From: Rhodotorula mucilaginosa
Taxonomy: Eukaryota; Basidiomycota; Microbotryomycetes; Sporidiobolales; Sporidiobolaceae
NCBI GenBank assembly: GCA_034406715.1
Contig: CP137865.1
Span: 930,001 to 994,000 of the forward strand
Length of the DNA stretch: 64,000 nt
Direction: 5' to 3'
The notes beneath the pieces are model-generated. The model did no database searches and was not told the DNA's origin. It was given only the letters and a program-made list of their open reading frames with translations. Numbering within the stretch: the first letter of the stretch is position 1; each line of letters starts with the position of its first letter. A program made the position numbers and the translations under genes. This document shows, in pieces, positions 11,001-20,512 of the stretch.

Positions 11001-11784
11001 GGAGAGGCATCAGACGGCGAAGAAGAGGGCGGTTACGGCCCGGGCCAGTACGAGGAGGGCAGGTACGAGGATGGCATGTACGAGGACGGCATGTACCGGT
11101 ACAAAGAAGGCGGTGGCGATTATGACGACGCCGGCAACTACCACGGCGCGGGCGACCGAGACGGCAGCGGCAACTACGTCGACGGCAACTACGACGACGG
11201 CAACGAGCGCGCAGGCAACTACGGCAACTACGGCAACGAGCGCGCAGGCGACGACGGCGACGAGTGCGCAGGCGACGACGGTGGGACGGAGGACGATGCC
11301 CTCTGCCACGATGAGTCTTTCGACGAGCTCCAGTGGTCGCAGATTAGCGAGTCGGAACTCGCGCTTCCAGAGTCGGCCTTCCGTCTACACCCTACAACCG
11401 ATTCACTCTTCAAGCTTGACGCCGAAGTGCACCCATGGTTGGCGGAGCTGCGGACGAAGCTCACCGGCACCTTCCGATGCAATGAGTTTCGACCGCACCA
11501 GCTGTGACTCATCAACGCCGCGCTCCACGGTCTCGACATCCTCGCCGTCCTGCCAACAAGCGCGGGCAAATCCCTCATCTTCCAGTTGCCCACTATTGTC
11601 GATAGCGGCAAAGGTCCACAGGGCCTTACGATCGTCGTCTCGCCGCTGTGAACGCTGGTGGCGCAGCAAACAGCGTCGCTCGAGTGACTCAGTATCCCTG
11701 TTGCCGCCTTGTGCGGCATGCAGTCAATCGCGGCTCGAGATCTCGCATATTCGCGGCGCGGCGGATAGGCGCAGTCGCCAAACT
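8001..11784 (+). pseudogene. Decayed gene: ubiquitin-like domain, Pro-rich linker, truncated RecQ-type helicase
   Basis: A plus-strand series of exon-like blocks with proper splice signals. Block near 9174-9467 encodes a ubiquitin-like fold (TLTLSDVCQIDDVYAAVAKK, then LLLTYGGKPLRQG, LGDYGIHAASMLDLL and a glycine pair in HGLIGG), closed by GTACGT. Block ~9541-9653 and block ~9720-10611 give a disordered region with a run of prolines. Block ~10666-10870 has a CQCALF...CRPCRCG cysteine cluster. Block ~10930-11784 carries an acidic Gly/Tyr/Asp repeat, then RecQ motifs: FRCNEFRPHQL, Walker A LPTSAGKSLIFQLP and TIVVSPL. In-frame stops fall at 11505, 11649 and 11685 (TGA) and near 11775 (TAG), and the frame is cut by repeat R2. 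Helicase domains beyond motif Ia are missing. Domain order resembles telomere-linked RecQ-like genes of fungi, but that link is inference. Confidence 0.6.
8501..8647. repeat. 55-bp tandem repeat, 2.7 copies
   Basis: Units start at 8501, 8556 and 8611, each beginning CTCTCGCTCTGCAC and containing AGTCCAGGTGAGTT, so each of the first two units carries a strong splice-donor-like site (AG|GTGAGT). Copies differ at only a few positions. It sits between 5' exon-like blocks of the UbL-helicase gene, probably in an intron. Confidence 0.9.
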
Positions 11785-12116
11785 GTCTCGCTCTCCTCTC
11801 TTTTCTTTCGAACGGACTTGCTGACACTTCTTTTCTTACAGACACTCTACTCTATTGCGCCAGGCGTATTGTGCCGGTCGTTGCCTCAAGACCTTCGGCA
11901 ACGGACGGGTTTTCTCGTGTTGAAGGAATCTCTTCACTCGGACTTGGTCGTAGCTCTTTCGTTCTCTAGCACTCCCCTCCTCGCTCACTCTTCTTCAAAA
12001 TCATACTCGTATCCTTGTTTATTGGTTCCTGCGAGTCTCCGCTACGCTACGACCCATCCCAAGTGCGCTGTGTGCCTGATCTTGCATTGCGCTCGAGGTC
12101 GGTGCTCACAGCAGCG
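11785..12116 (+). repeat. Dispersed direct repeat, copy R2
   Basis: Second copy of the repeat described at 2446-2801, same strand. It abuts the truncated helicase frame on its left and a minus-strand open region on its right, so it marks a rearrangement joint on both sides. Confidence 0.8.
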
Positions 12117-13700
12117 GCAGCGGTAGAGATCGGCGAGATCCTGCGAGGTCGGCGAAGCGTTCTGCCCCGCCCGAGCTCGGGCATGTCAACTTCAGTGGCG
12201 AAGGGGAGTGCGCATACGTCTACCTGCGGCCAGGCCAACGCAAGGAGATCGGTGTGTGCTTGTTGAAGGAAGAGCACAGCCGAGTCGAGATCATGCAGGT
12301 GGCGTTTGCCGGGGCTAAAGCGAAGGCACAGCTGAGCAACAGCCTTGAAAACAGTTCTTGCAACCAGGCGTCGCGGTTGCTGTTGCGCGAGGTCCAGCGG
12401 CGGGTGCACCGACCGCACCTGCGCCGCCGAACAGTTGGCGAGGCGGCGGGAACGAGGCGGCGGGAACGACAAGGTAGACAAGAAACCTTGATGCAGTGGG
12501 GCGGGCGGAAGCGAGAGGAGAGAGGTGCACTGAGGGTGTTCCACAGGGACAGATTGTCCATGTGCCGGGTCGCGGGGGGTGGACGAGTCAGAGGCCGCCG
12601 GCGGATAAATAAACTCGACCGGAGGAAAGAGGGGAGTGGGGAGGGCGGAATTGGCTTGGTTGAGAGGGGGAGACAAGGACCCAGAGTCAACAGAACCAGC
12701 ATCTGAATGAGGGGAGCGGTGCGGCAGAGTTGCGAGGCCGATTGACGGAGGAGACAGTGAGGAAGTGGACACGGATTTGTAGCTGTGCAAGACGTACCGT
12801 CCGCGAGGAAGCAGGATGCCTTGACACGGACGACTCGCGCAAAGGTAGACTTGTAGCTTGTATCTCCAGTCACAAGAGACAGTGAATCAAGCTTAGTATT
12901 CCAATCAGATAGTGGAAGTGACCTGGAGAGAAGAAGAAAGAGAAGAAGAAGTCGAACAAACATCTACAAGTCCAGACGCCGCAGTTGAGTGAAGGGGCTC
13001 AAGCGTCGTAGGCAGTGCAGACTCGTCCTCCAAAACTGAGAACTGATTCGTCAATATGACGGAGGCAAGTCCGATTTGTCCCGCTTGTACGCAGGGCAAA
13101 GAAGGGGAAGCCAGAGTTGGAGTCGGAGAAGAAGGCGAACGGCTAACAAGCTGTATGCGGGGACTTGACGTATGAGATGATGGATATGGCAGAGTCAACT
13201 CGGTGGCAAGTCTGCAAGAGGGCAATGGCAAGTTGCGGCGAATGGAGGTTGAGCAAGCGGATCACCGAGGCTGAGAGATATTCTGGTGCAGGGAAATCGG
13301 TCAGTGAACCCAGGGGGCTTGAGAAGGCAGATCAGATGCAGCGGACTTGAGCGCCGGGGTGGCGAGCTGCGTCGCGTACAACGGCATGGTCTGGGGAAGA
13401 GGCACCAAACGGGGCAAAAAAGGGGCGCGGCTTGAAGAGGGGGTGGACTGACCATTCTCTTGGGCGACGCTCCGTGTCTGTACAATGGACGCAAACCATG
13501 CGGACAGAGGTTGACAGAATTGAGAAAGAGGGCCTGCCGATGTCGGGTCGAGGAGTCGAGGCTGGGGGCGAGGGGGGAGGGATGAAAAGAGCGAAGGAAA
13601 GGCAGAAAGGTCGGTCTCGATTCTGCATTTTCGCAACCGTAAACGGGTTCAAGCTCGCGCATTTTAGAACAAGATACAGGTGCCAGTACTTACCAAGTTG
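12117..13700 (-). pseudogene. Possible truncated minus-strand gene of unknown function
   Basis: Minus-strand frames look genic in patches: a Pro/Ser-rich block near 13636-13301, a block near 13090-12905 and a block around 12470-12130 with LDSAVLFLQQAHTDLLALAW and LPFATEVDMPEL. I cannot join them into one frame with confidence. The last frame runs straight into repeat R2, so the 3' end would be lost. No domain recognised. This could also be non-coding DNA with chance open frames. Confidence 0.25.
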
Positions 13701-13752
13701 TTGAGCCATACGCGACCTGTTTCCGGACACCAAATTACGAGCGCTCTGGCCA

Positions 13753-14031
13753 TCGCGGTTCGGGCACGAACGACAAAGCCGGCTCGATTTCGATCTTCTA
13801 CCGCTTTGTCAATGCCCGGGCAATCAAGGAGACGTTTACTCCTCCGACGGACTTTGCGTACCCGTCAAACTTGAACTAGAGCGGCGGCGACGCTTGGTTG
13901 ACGCGCGCGCGTCGGTGATGAAGAAGGGATGAAAAAAGAGGTGGCCGAAGGTCGAGAAGGAGACGTTCGGCTCGGACTTTTGCTTTGCTGGCCCCCCCGT
14001 AAGTTACATGTTGCAACGATATGAGACTGTT
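13753..14031 (+). pseudogene. Right copy of the PUT2-tail duplication (orphan C-terminus)
   Basis: This copy begins inside PUT2 coding sequence (at TCGCGGTTCGGGCACG), keeps the frame to the same TAG, and continues ~150 bp into the 3' flank with one 5-bp insertion (GTAAGTTACATG versus GTACATG). No aldehyde dehydrogenase sequence lies to its left, so it cannot be expressed as an enzyme. The left copy is followed, and this copy is preceded, by the same 12-bp string CTGTTTCCGGAC (1731-1742 and 13717-13728), a trace of how the joint formed. Confidence 0.93.
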
Positions 14032-14534
14032 CCTGCGCTATCAAGGTCTATGCATTTGTCGAGTTTCGAGTGGTGCTGCGGAGAGTGTGGCGCCTCCCCT
14101 CGACAAGTTGGCTCGGCGAGAGAGCGCGCGCTTCGCTCTCTCTTCTTCCTCGTCAGCACTCGCTGCCTCAAGCACCCGGAAGCCCGCAGTGCCCGCCAGA
14201 CAGCGCCAAACAACGCTTGCAAGCTACCCGCATCCGCCAATCACGCCCATACCCGCGCGAGGACCGCAAGGACAAGACCGCGTTCGACCTCGGAGCCAGT
14301 CACCCACCCGCAGCCTGCTGCAGCTCGATCGACTGGGAGAACAAGGGCTATACTCGTAGTGACTGCCAGCCGAGATCGTGTACTTTGACTACTCTGTGTC
14401 TGGTTCGTTCCCGCGCGCGTGCGCCCCTCTCCGAGTCAGCAGCACAGAAACCCCCCCTCGTCGTCGTCGGGACCCCATCGCCACCCCTCTCTTCCTCCCC
14501 CTCACGCTCGCCCGCGCGAGAGCACTCGTAACCG
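14032..14534 (+). promoter_or_regulatory. Upstream region of MPE1
   Basis: About 500 bp between the orphan PUT2 tail and the MPE1 start codon. It is rich in pyrimidine runs (CCCCCCCTCGTCGTCG and CTCTTCCTCCCCCTCACG just before the ATG), typical of promoters and leaders here. No gene seen. Confidence 0.5.
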
Positions 14535-17348
14535 ATGGCTTCCTCGTTCGTGTTCTACAAGTTCAAGTCGCAGCGCGAGCCGTCGCGGATCGCGTTCGAT
14601 GGGACTTCCATCACCGTCTTCGACCTCAAGAAGGAGATTATCGCCGAGAACAAGATGGGCAAGGGCGCCGACTTTGACTTTGCCATCTACCACGCCGACA
14701 CCGAAGAAGGTAGGCAGCGCAGCATCGACTCTCTTCACCACCGGCGCCTTGTCCGTTTCGACACCCTTGTTCCCTGGGGCTTGCTGCGACAGCCTCTCCT
14801 TCCTTTTCCATATCCGCTCTTGTGTGCTTTTCGATGTGTCGTCGTTTCAAAGCAATGCATCTTTCCTGCGACGGGCAACCTGGCGTCCGGCTTTCCGAAC
14901 ACTTTCTCTCGTGACTTTGCAGAACATTCGGGATCTGACCTCCTTTTCTTTTCGCCCCGCCGTGCTCGTCTCGTTCCTCCCTCCCTTCCGCAGAGTACAC
15001 CAAAGACCATGAACTCATCCCTCGGTCGACGTCTGTCATTGCTCGACGTCTCCCTCCTGCGCGACCCGGCCGAGGAAACGCGCTCAAGTACATGGCCGGG
15101 ACGGACGAGTCCGGTCAAGGGTTGCAGTCAGGTCGAGGCGCCGCGCCGGAACCTCGCGGCGGCGTCGGCAGCGGGTTCAGCAAGGACATGTACACGAAGC
15201 GCTTCGATGGTCGGGAAGACCCTCAACCGTCCGGCTCAAACCAGGTACGTCCGTGTGAGGAGGAATTGTGGCGTAGGCAGCGTTCTCACCCAGAGCATTC
15301 TCTCTTTTTCCTTTCCCTTCTTTCTTCTCCTCGCGGATTACACCGTCGCACACCTTGCCTTGGTCTCTCCTCCGCGATGCATGCGCTTCTCGCCGCTGCG
15401 AATGAATACACAGTCTGTTCAGATTCCTGCCGCTGCTCCCAACGACGAAGCGTCGGCAATGGCAGCCATGTTTGCCGCGACCAACACCCAGTGGCAACAA
15501 ACACAAGAGCAGATGGCCAAGTAAGCTCGCTCGCGTTGAGGTGGCGCTCTGAACAAGCCCTGACGAGTTTCTTTCAGCGCCACGCCGATCTACCGCAATC
15601 CGAACGCTGCGAACCGACCACCGCCCCGCGACAACAACAACGCTGCCGCCGCTCGGCCCTCGTTCCGCGATTCCGGAATGGCGCACAAGCCTCCACCTGC
15701 CGGCTACATCTGCTACCGTTGCGGTCAGAAAGGTGAGACCTCCGAAACGCCGCCTGTCGAGTGAGCGGTATCGCTGACAATAGAGAGCTTCTTCCCATAG
15801 GCCACTGGATCCAAGAATGCCCGACAAACAGCGATCCGGCGTACGACAACCGCCCCCGGATCAAACGCACGACCGGAATTCCCAAGAGCTTCCTCATGGA
15901 GGTGAACCGTCCTGCACCGAAAGCTGGCGACGAGGAGGAGGAAGACGAGGACGCCGTCAACGGCGTCAAGGCTGGCGTCATGATCACCGCCGACGGCGGC
16001 TTTGTTGTGGCCCGCCCTGACAGGTACGTCCGTTTTAAAGACAAGAGGTGGTAGATGCGGTGAAAGTGCTGATCTCTTGTCTCTCCGCAGCGCATCCTGG
16101 CTCGCGCATCGTCAGATCACCGCCAACATGTCCGCGAGCGACATCCAGAACCTCGCGCCGACCGATCCCGATTTGACGTGCCCGATCTGCTCGAAACTCC
16201 TCCGCGACGCCGTCCTGACGCCGTGCTGCTCGACCGCGTTCTGCGACGAGTGCGTTTCGAACGCTCTCCTCGACAACGACATGCTCTGCCCCGAGTGCGA
16301 GACGCGCATCAAGAGTCTCGAGAAGCTCAAGGTCGACGAGGACCGGCGCGAGCGGGCGAAGAAGTACGTCGACGAGACGGTCGCGGCGAGTAAGGAGGCT
16401 GCGGAGGAGGAGCGCAAGAAGATCGAAGCGGAAGAAGAGCGGCGGAGGGCGGCTGAAGCCAAGAAGAAGGCCGAAGACGAAGCGGCAGCGGCGGCAGCGG
16501 ACGCAGAGGCCAAGGATGGCGAGAAAGCCGACAAGAAGTCGGAGATCAAGGAGGAAGACCTGAAACCGAACGAAGAGGAACTGTTCCCCGCGCGACCTGA
16601 AGAGGTGAGTCCGCTCTCGAGTCGCTCCTTCGAGCGCGTCATGAAGACTGATCGTTGACGGAGAATTTCACTGCAGATTCTGAACCCGCGCAAGCCCCGT
16701 CCGGGCGAGATCCCGCCGCCGACAGAGAGTCCGGCACCGGACGAGAAGCCCGCTACGTCGGCGTCTCCGCAACCAGGCGCCACGACCTCGGGCGCGTCAC
16801 CGCAGCGGGCGACCTCGGCTACGCCGACTCCGGCGGCTTCGACTGGAGCCGCTGCTGCCGCCATTCCAGCCGGCATGAATGCCGCTCAGCAGGCCCAGCA
16901 GCTGCGGCAACAGCAGATCCGGGCCGCGCAGCAGCAGCAGATGCTCGCGATGCAGGCAGGCGCGGGCATGCCGAATCCGCAGATGGTGCAGCAGCAAATG
17001 TTCCAGCTCACGACGATGCTCCAGAGTCCGGCGCTCCCGCCGCCGATGCGCGCGCAGCTCCAGGCGCAACTCCAGCAGTGCCAAATGGTCATGATGCAGA
17101 TCCAGCAGCGGATGGCGATGCAGATGGGGATGGGCATGCCGATGGGAATGGGCGGCGGTGGCGGCGGCGGCGGCGCGCCCTTCTACGGCAACGCGGCGCC
17201 GACGGGTCCTCGCCCCGCGAGTGGCATGCCTCCGCAGATGGTGCCGACTGGACCGGCCAAAGCGTCTTCGCCTCCTGCTGGGCAGAAACGGGCGCGCACC
17301 GACGACGGGGAAGGCTCGCCGGCGGCCAAAAAAGCGACGCTCGCCTGA
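14535..17348 (+). CDS. MPE1: Mpe1/RBBP6-type cleavage and polyadenylation factor subunit
   Basis: Mpe1 is a subunit of the pre-mRNA 3'-end processing factor CPF and acts in the nucleus. Exons: 14535-14709, 14994-15244, 15414-15520, 15578-15732, 15801-16023, 16091-16604 and 16677-17348; every junction keeps frame. Domains in order: N-terminal DWNN ubiquitin-like domain (starts MASSFVFYKFKSQ, with ITVFDLKKEI), a CCHC zinc knuckle CYRCGQKGHWIQEC split by an intron, and a RING/U-box (CPICSKLLRDAV, CCSTAFCDEC, CPEC). A charged Lys/Glu/Ala coiled coil follows, then a Gln/Met/Gly-rich tail and a basic end (KRARTDDGE). The three-domain order is diagnostic of the family. The long low-complexity C-terminus is lineage-specific. 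Confidence 0.95.
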
Positions 17349-18116
17349 GGGTGTTATATGTAGACCTTTTTGTTGTTTCTCTTCCATGCCTCTGCCAATG
17401 CATCATCATCATCATCATCACCACGCTATATCCCTTCTTTCCGTCACAGCGCGCGTTCTTTGCCGGCTGCGCTTTCTCTCCTGCTCGTGAAAGAGGCCGT
17501 ACTCTCAGCAGCTGGTGTAGGGAGTACGGGTATTTTGCAAGTTGCGACAATAAGCGCTGCTTGCGACCTGTCTACGACCACGATACCCTCCACACGTCCC
17601 CTCCACACGTTACATCGCCTTCCGTCGTCTCCTCCTCCCAAGGCGTCGCCTCGACCACCCTCCGCTGCTGCTGACCCAGTTCGAGATCCGTCGGGAATGT
17701 AGGCGCTCACAATTATGCACGATCCGTGGAGGCAGTGTAGGACGCGCAAACTCAAAAGAGGCTCTTGGGGTGTTCACTCGTGCGGACGGCCGGGCGCGAG
17801 CAGCAGCACCGCGACCCACCGCCGACCCTGGGCTGGAAGGCCGAGAGTCGGGGTGGACGGTGCGGCTGCGCGCGTCGAGGGATGCCGCGCCTCTGGCAAA
17901 GAGCAGATTCGAGGCGTGAAGCGTCACCAGTCCGTGGCAGAAAGGAGAGAAAGAAACGAGCGCGAGCGCGCGGGTGGCCTCACGCAAATTCAACTCGCTA
18001 CTAATCGCACAGCTTTTGTATTGCTTCATTACCCCTTGCCCCCTCTCTTTGCTCGTCTCCAAACCGATGTAATTTGATGTACATGCAGATTGAAAAAGCT
18101 ACCAGGCACAGACTCC
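17349..18116. other. Convergent 3' region of MPE1 and gene A, with a short CAT repeat
   Basis: About 770 bp between two genes that end facing each other. A trinucleotide run (CATCATCATCATCATCATCAC) sits at about 17401-17422, probably in the MPE1 3' UTR. No supported gene in the rest. Confidence 0.5.
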
Positions 18117-19101
18117 TCATTCGCAGTACCCGCTCAGAAGCATCCACCTCGGCTCGTGCGGGCGATATGGCGCCGCGCGCCTCCCTTCGCCTCCGGAACT
18201 AGTGTCCGCCGTCGAAGGACCTGCAGACGGAGTGTTGCTCAACCCTCCGGTGGCCGGAGCGGGGGTGGGCGTGTGAGGTGGAAGATCGACTGCGCGAAGG
18301 CTCGGGAACATGCGAAAGAGCTTCGCAAAGCGGGCGGCGGCATCTGCAGGCAGGCGGAAAAAGTCTTGTTCGATGCGGCGAACCTGACCGCGGTCCGGGT
18401 CGGAGCTGTTACCCCAGACGTTGGCACAGATCATGCCGGCTGTGCGCTCCTGGTTGCGCGAGAGAACGATCGGGCAAGTCGCCTCCGGGTCGAAACTGGC
18501 GTCGCTGCTCTGACAGATCAGCGGCAGCGCAGTCTCTTCCTCGAGTCCGAACTTGTCGAGCAGACTGCGCGTTGCCTGTTGGCGTCGTAGGAGCGCGGAA
18601 AGAGATTATCCTCTGCATACTGTCACGACTTGTCACGAGATGGGGGAGGGCAAAGGGCAGGAGAGAAACGCGCACCTGTTCGTGACCGTCAGCTCCGCGG
18701 AGTCTTCGCCATCTCAGGTCGAGATCGGTACCGGATGCCTTCGACATGCAGTCGCCGCATGTCAAAAGTTCTGCAAGAGTTGAGACCCACCTGTTCCTCC
18801 CCGGGTCGTCTTGGCACGTCAGGCAGAGCGTTCGTCGGACCAAGTCGCATTCGACGGCCTCGACGGTTTGAAGCACGAGAGCGTTTCGGATCAGGGCCCA
18901 GATCTCGGGCGGGAGGCGCTCAGCAGCTGAGCGAGGCTCTTGAGGTGTTGCACCAAGTCTGCGCACGCTCGCTTCGGCGGACAGGCGGGTGCAAAGCTCG
19001 TGCGCGGCGGCGAGCCCCTTGCTCCAGGCGATGGTCAGATAGAGGAGCGAGCGAGCGTCGACAAAGACACCGAAGGCGACTTTAACGCCATAACTGGCCA
19101 T
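18117..19101 (-). CDS. Unrecognised protein, tandem paralogue A
   Basis: Two exons: start at 19101 (MASYGVKVAFGVFV) through HEQ with a GTGCGC donor near 18675, then from about 18576 (ATRSLLDKFGLEEE) to the stop at 18117. An in-frame upstream Met at 19218 is possible. The protein has ERLPPEIWALIRNAL, which resembles the start of an F-box-like helix pair, then CLTCQDD and LLTCGDCM cysteine pairs, and ends with a Pro/Thr-rich tail and RWMLLSGYCE. It aligns along its length with the neighbouring gene (19316-20262): LPPEIWALI/VPIEVWQLI, DKFGLEEE/AEFGLKRV, FRMFPSLRAVDLP/FEHFPSLQVVNHP. Function unknown; an F-box-like adaptor is a guess. Confidence 0.7.
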
Positions 19102-19315
19102 GGTCACAGTCTGGCGAGCGGTTGAGACGTGGAGACGACGACCGGACAGCAGAGCAAGCCCGAGCAAGGCGGACGAAGTGGAGTTGGGACAAGCTCTGAA
19201 TCTCCTCTCGACGCGCAAGGCGCGTGGCTATCGCATCGAAAAGCTTCAAATTGCAAGCACGCTCAAATAAAGTATACACAAGGCACGGCGGAGTAGTATG
19301 GAGGGCCGAGCGGGG

Positions 19316-20262
19316 TCAGCAGCACCTTTCATAGTCTGAACACAGCATCCACTCGGGTCTCGCCTGGTAGTGTCCCGCCACTTCGACACCGCCCAATTGT
19401 TGAGCTAGAATGCCGATCGCTGAAGTCGGCTGTGTCATGAAGCGTGGCGGCAGGGATTGGCTGGGTTGGGTCCAAAGAGGATGGTTCACGACCTGCAGAC
19501 TGGGAAAGTGCTCAAACAGGCGCAGGAAGATTGTGTCCGCCGCGGCAGGTAACTCAAAGTGGTCTCGGTCGAGAGAGACGCCGCGTCCGACCTGCGCAAA
19601 CTCGACGCGACAGCGCTCGTCGTGCTCGTGCGAGGCACGCTCTTGACGCGAGGGATGGCGGCTGATCGCAATAGCGCAAGCGGCGTCTAGGTCGAAACCA
19701 ACCCAGTTGTTGTCTCCGCCGACCAGCTGTATGTCGACACGTTTGAGTCCGAATTCGGCCAACATGCGATCAATGTCCTGCGCGGGAAGAATCCGAAGTG
19801 AGCGCCAACGAGGGTCGACCGACCACCAAGTGGAGAGTCTCGTACCCCATATGCGGGAAGAATGTGGTCATGCATGTTATGATCGTTCCGAAAGTCGAAA
19901 AGGCACGACTCGCATTCCGCGAGACTTTCTGTAGGCGGATGCGGAGACTGCGAATCGCGGACGCAGAAGTCGCGGATGGGGTGCAGGAAGGCTTGGAGGG
20001 CATCTCGGGCCGTCGAGGCGGTCAAGTGTTGCTTGATGAGCTGCCACACTTCGATCGGCACGAGCTCGATGGCGCCCAAGGCGACTCCTTGCGGCGTAGG
20101 AGGCGCGTAGCCGACCTTGAGCGTGCCGAGGTTCCTGCGCCGGCAGATCATGTCGAGCGCGAGCCTGGCCGGTTTCGAGTCATTCCAGCCGCGCGCAGTA
20201 TGAGCGAGCGAGAGTCCGTTGACTGTCAGGCCGTACTCGAGGTGGACGGCGAGGCGGCACAT
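19316..20262 (-). CDS. Unrecognised protein, tandem paralogue B
   Basis: Two exons: start at 20262 (MCRLAVHLEYGLTV) to a GTACGA donor near 19843, then from about 19780 (DIDRMLAEFGLKRV) to the stop at 19316. Same architecture as paralogue A: an N-terminal segment, LVPIEVWQLIKQHL, a CESCLFDF cysteine pair, FDLDAACAIAISRHP, and a C-terminus RPEWMLCSDYE matching RWMLLSGYCE of A. The pair lies head-to-tail, so it arose by tandem duplication. Sequences are well diverged, so the duplication is not recent. The start lies 250 bp from the divergent LSC2 gene. No function can be assigned. Confidence 0.7.
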
Positions 20263-20512
20263 GCTCCGGGTGGAAGGCGGTAACAGCAAGCAGGTCGAGA
20301 AGCAGAGGCAGGCAGACGAGCGGGCTGCGGGCGTGCAGCCGGACAGTCGAGGCGGAGTCGGCGTAGCGTGTGCAGACGTGGTACGAGTGAGCAGAGTGCG
20401 CCAAGACTGGTTGGATTGATGTGCTTTGTCAGCGGACCGCGGATCGAAGCCGCGACGAGAGATCGAGAAGACGGCGGCGACCTCGGCGGCGTCCCCCAGT
20501 CGCACCCATACC

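Noticed and set aside
2446-12116. R1 and R2 as long terminal repeats of one retroelement
   Set aside because: No TG...CA ends, no polymerase or capsid sequence between them, and the genes between are on opposite strands.
1462-14031. Starship-type giant transposon
   Set aside because: No DUF3435 tyrosine recombinase, and the 275-bp flanking duplication is far longer than a target-site duplication; Starships are known from Pezizomycotina.
16797-17387. His/Arg-rich minus-strand frame under the MPE1 tail
   Set aside because: Complement of the Gln/Met/Gly-rich MPE1 C-terminus.
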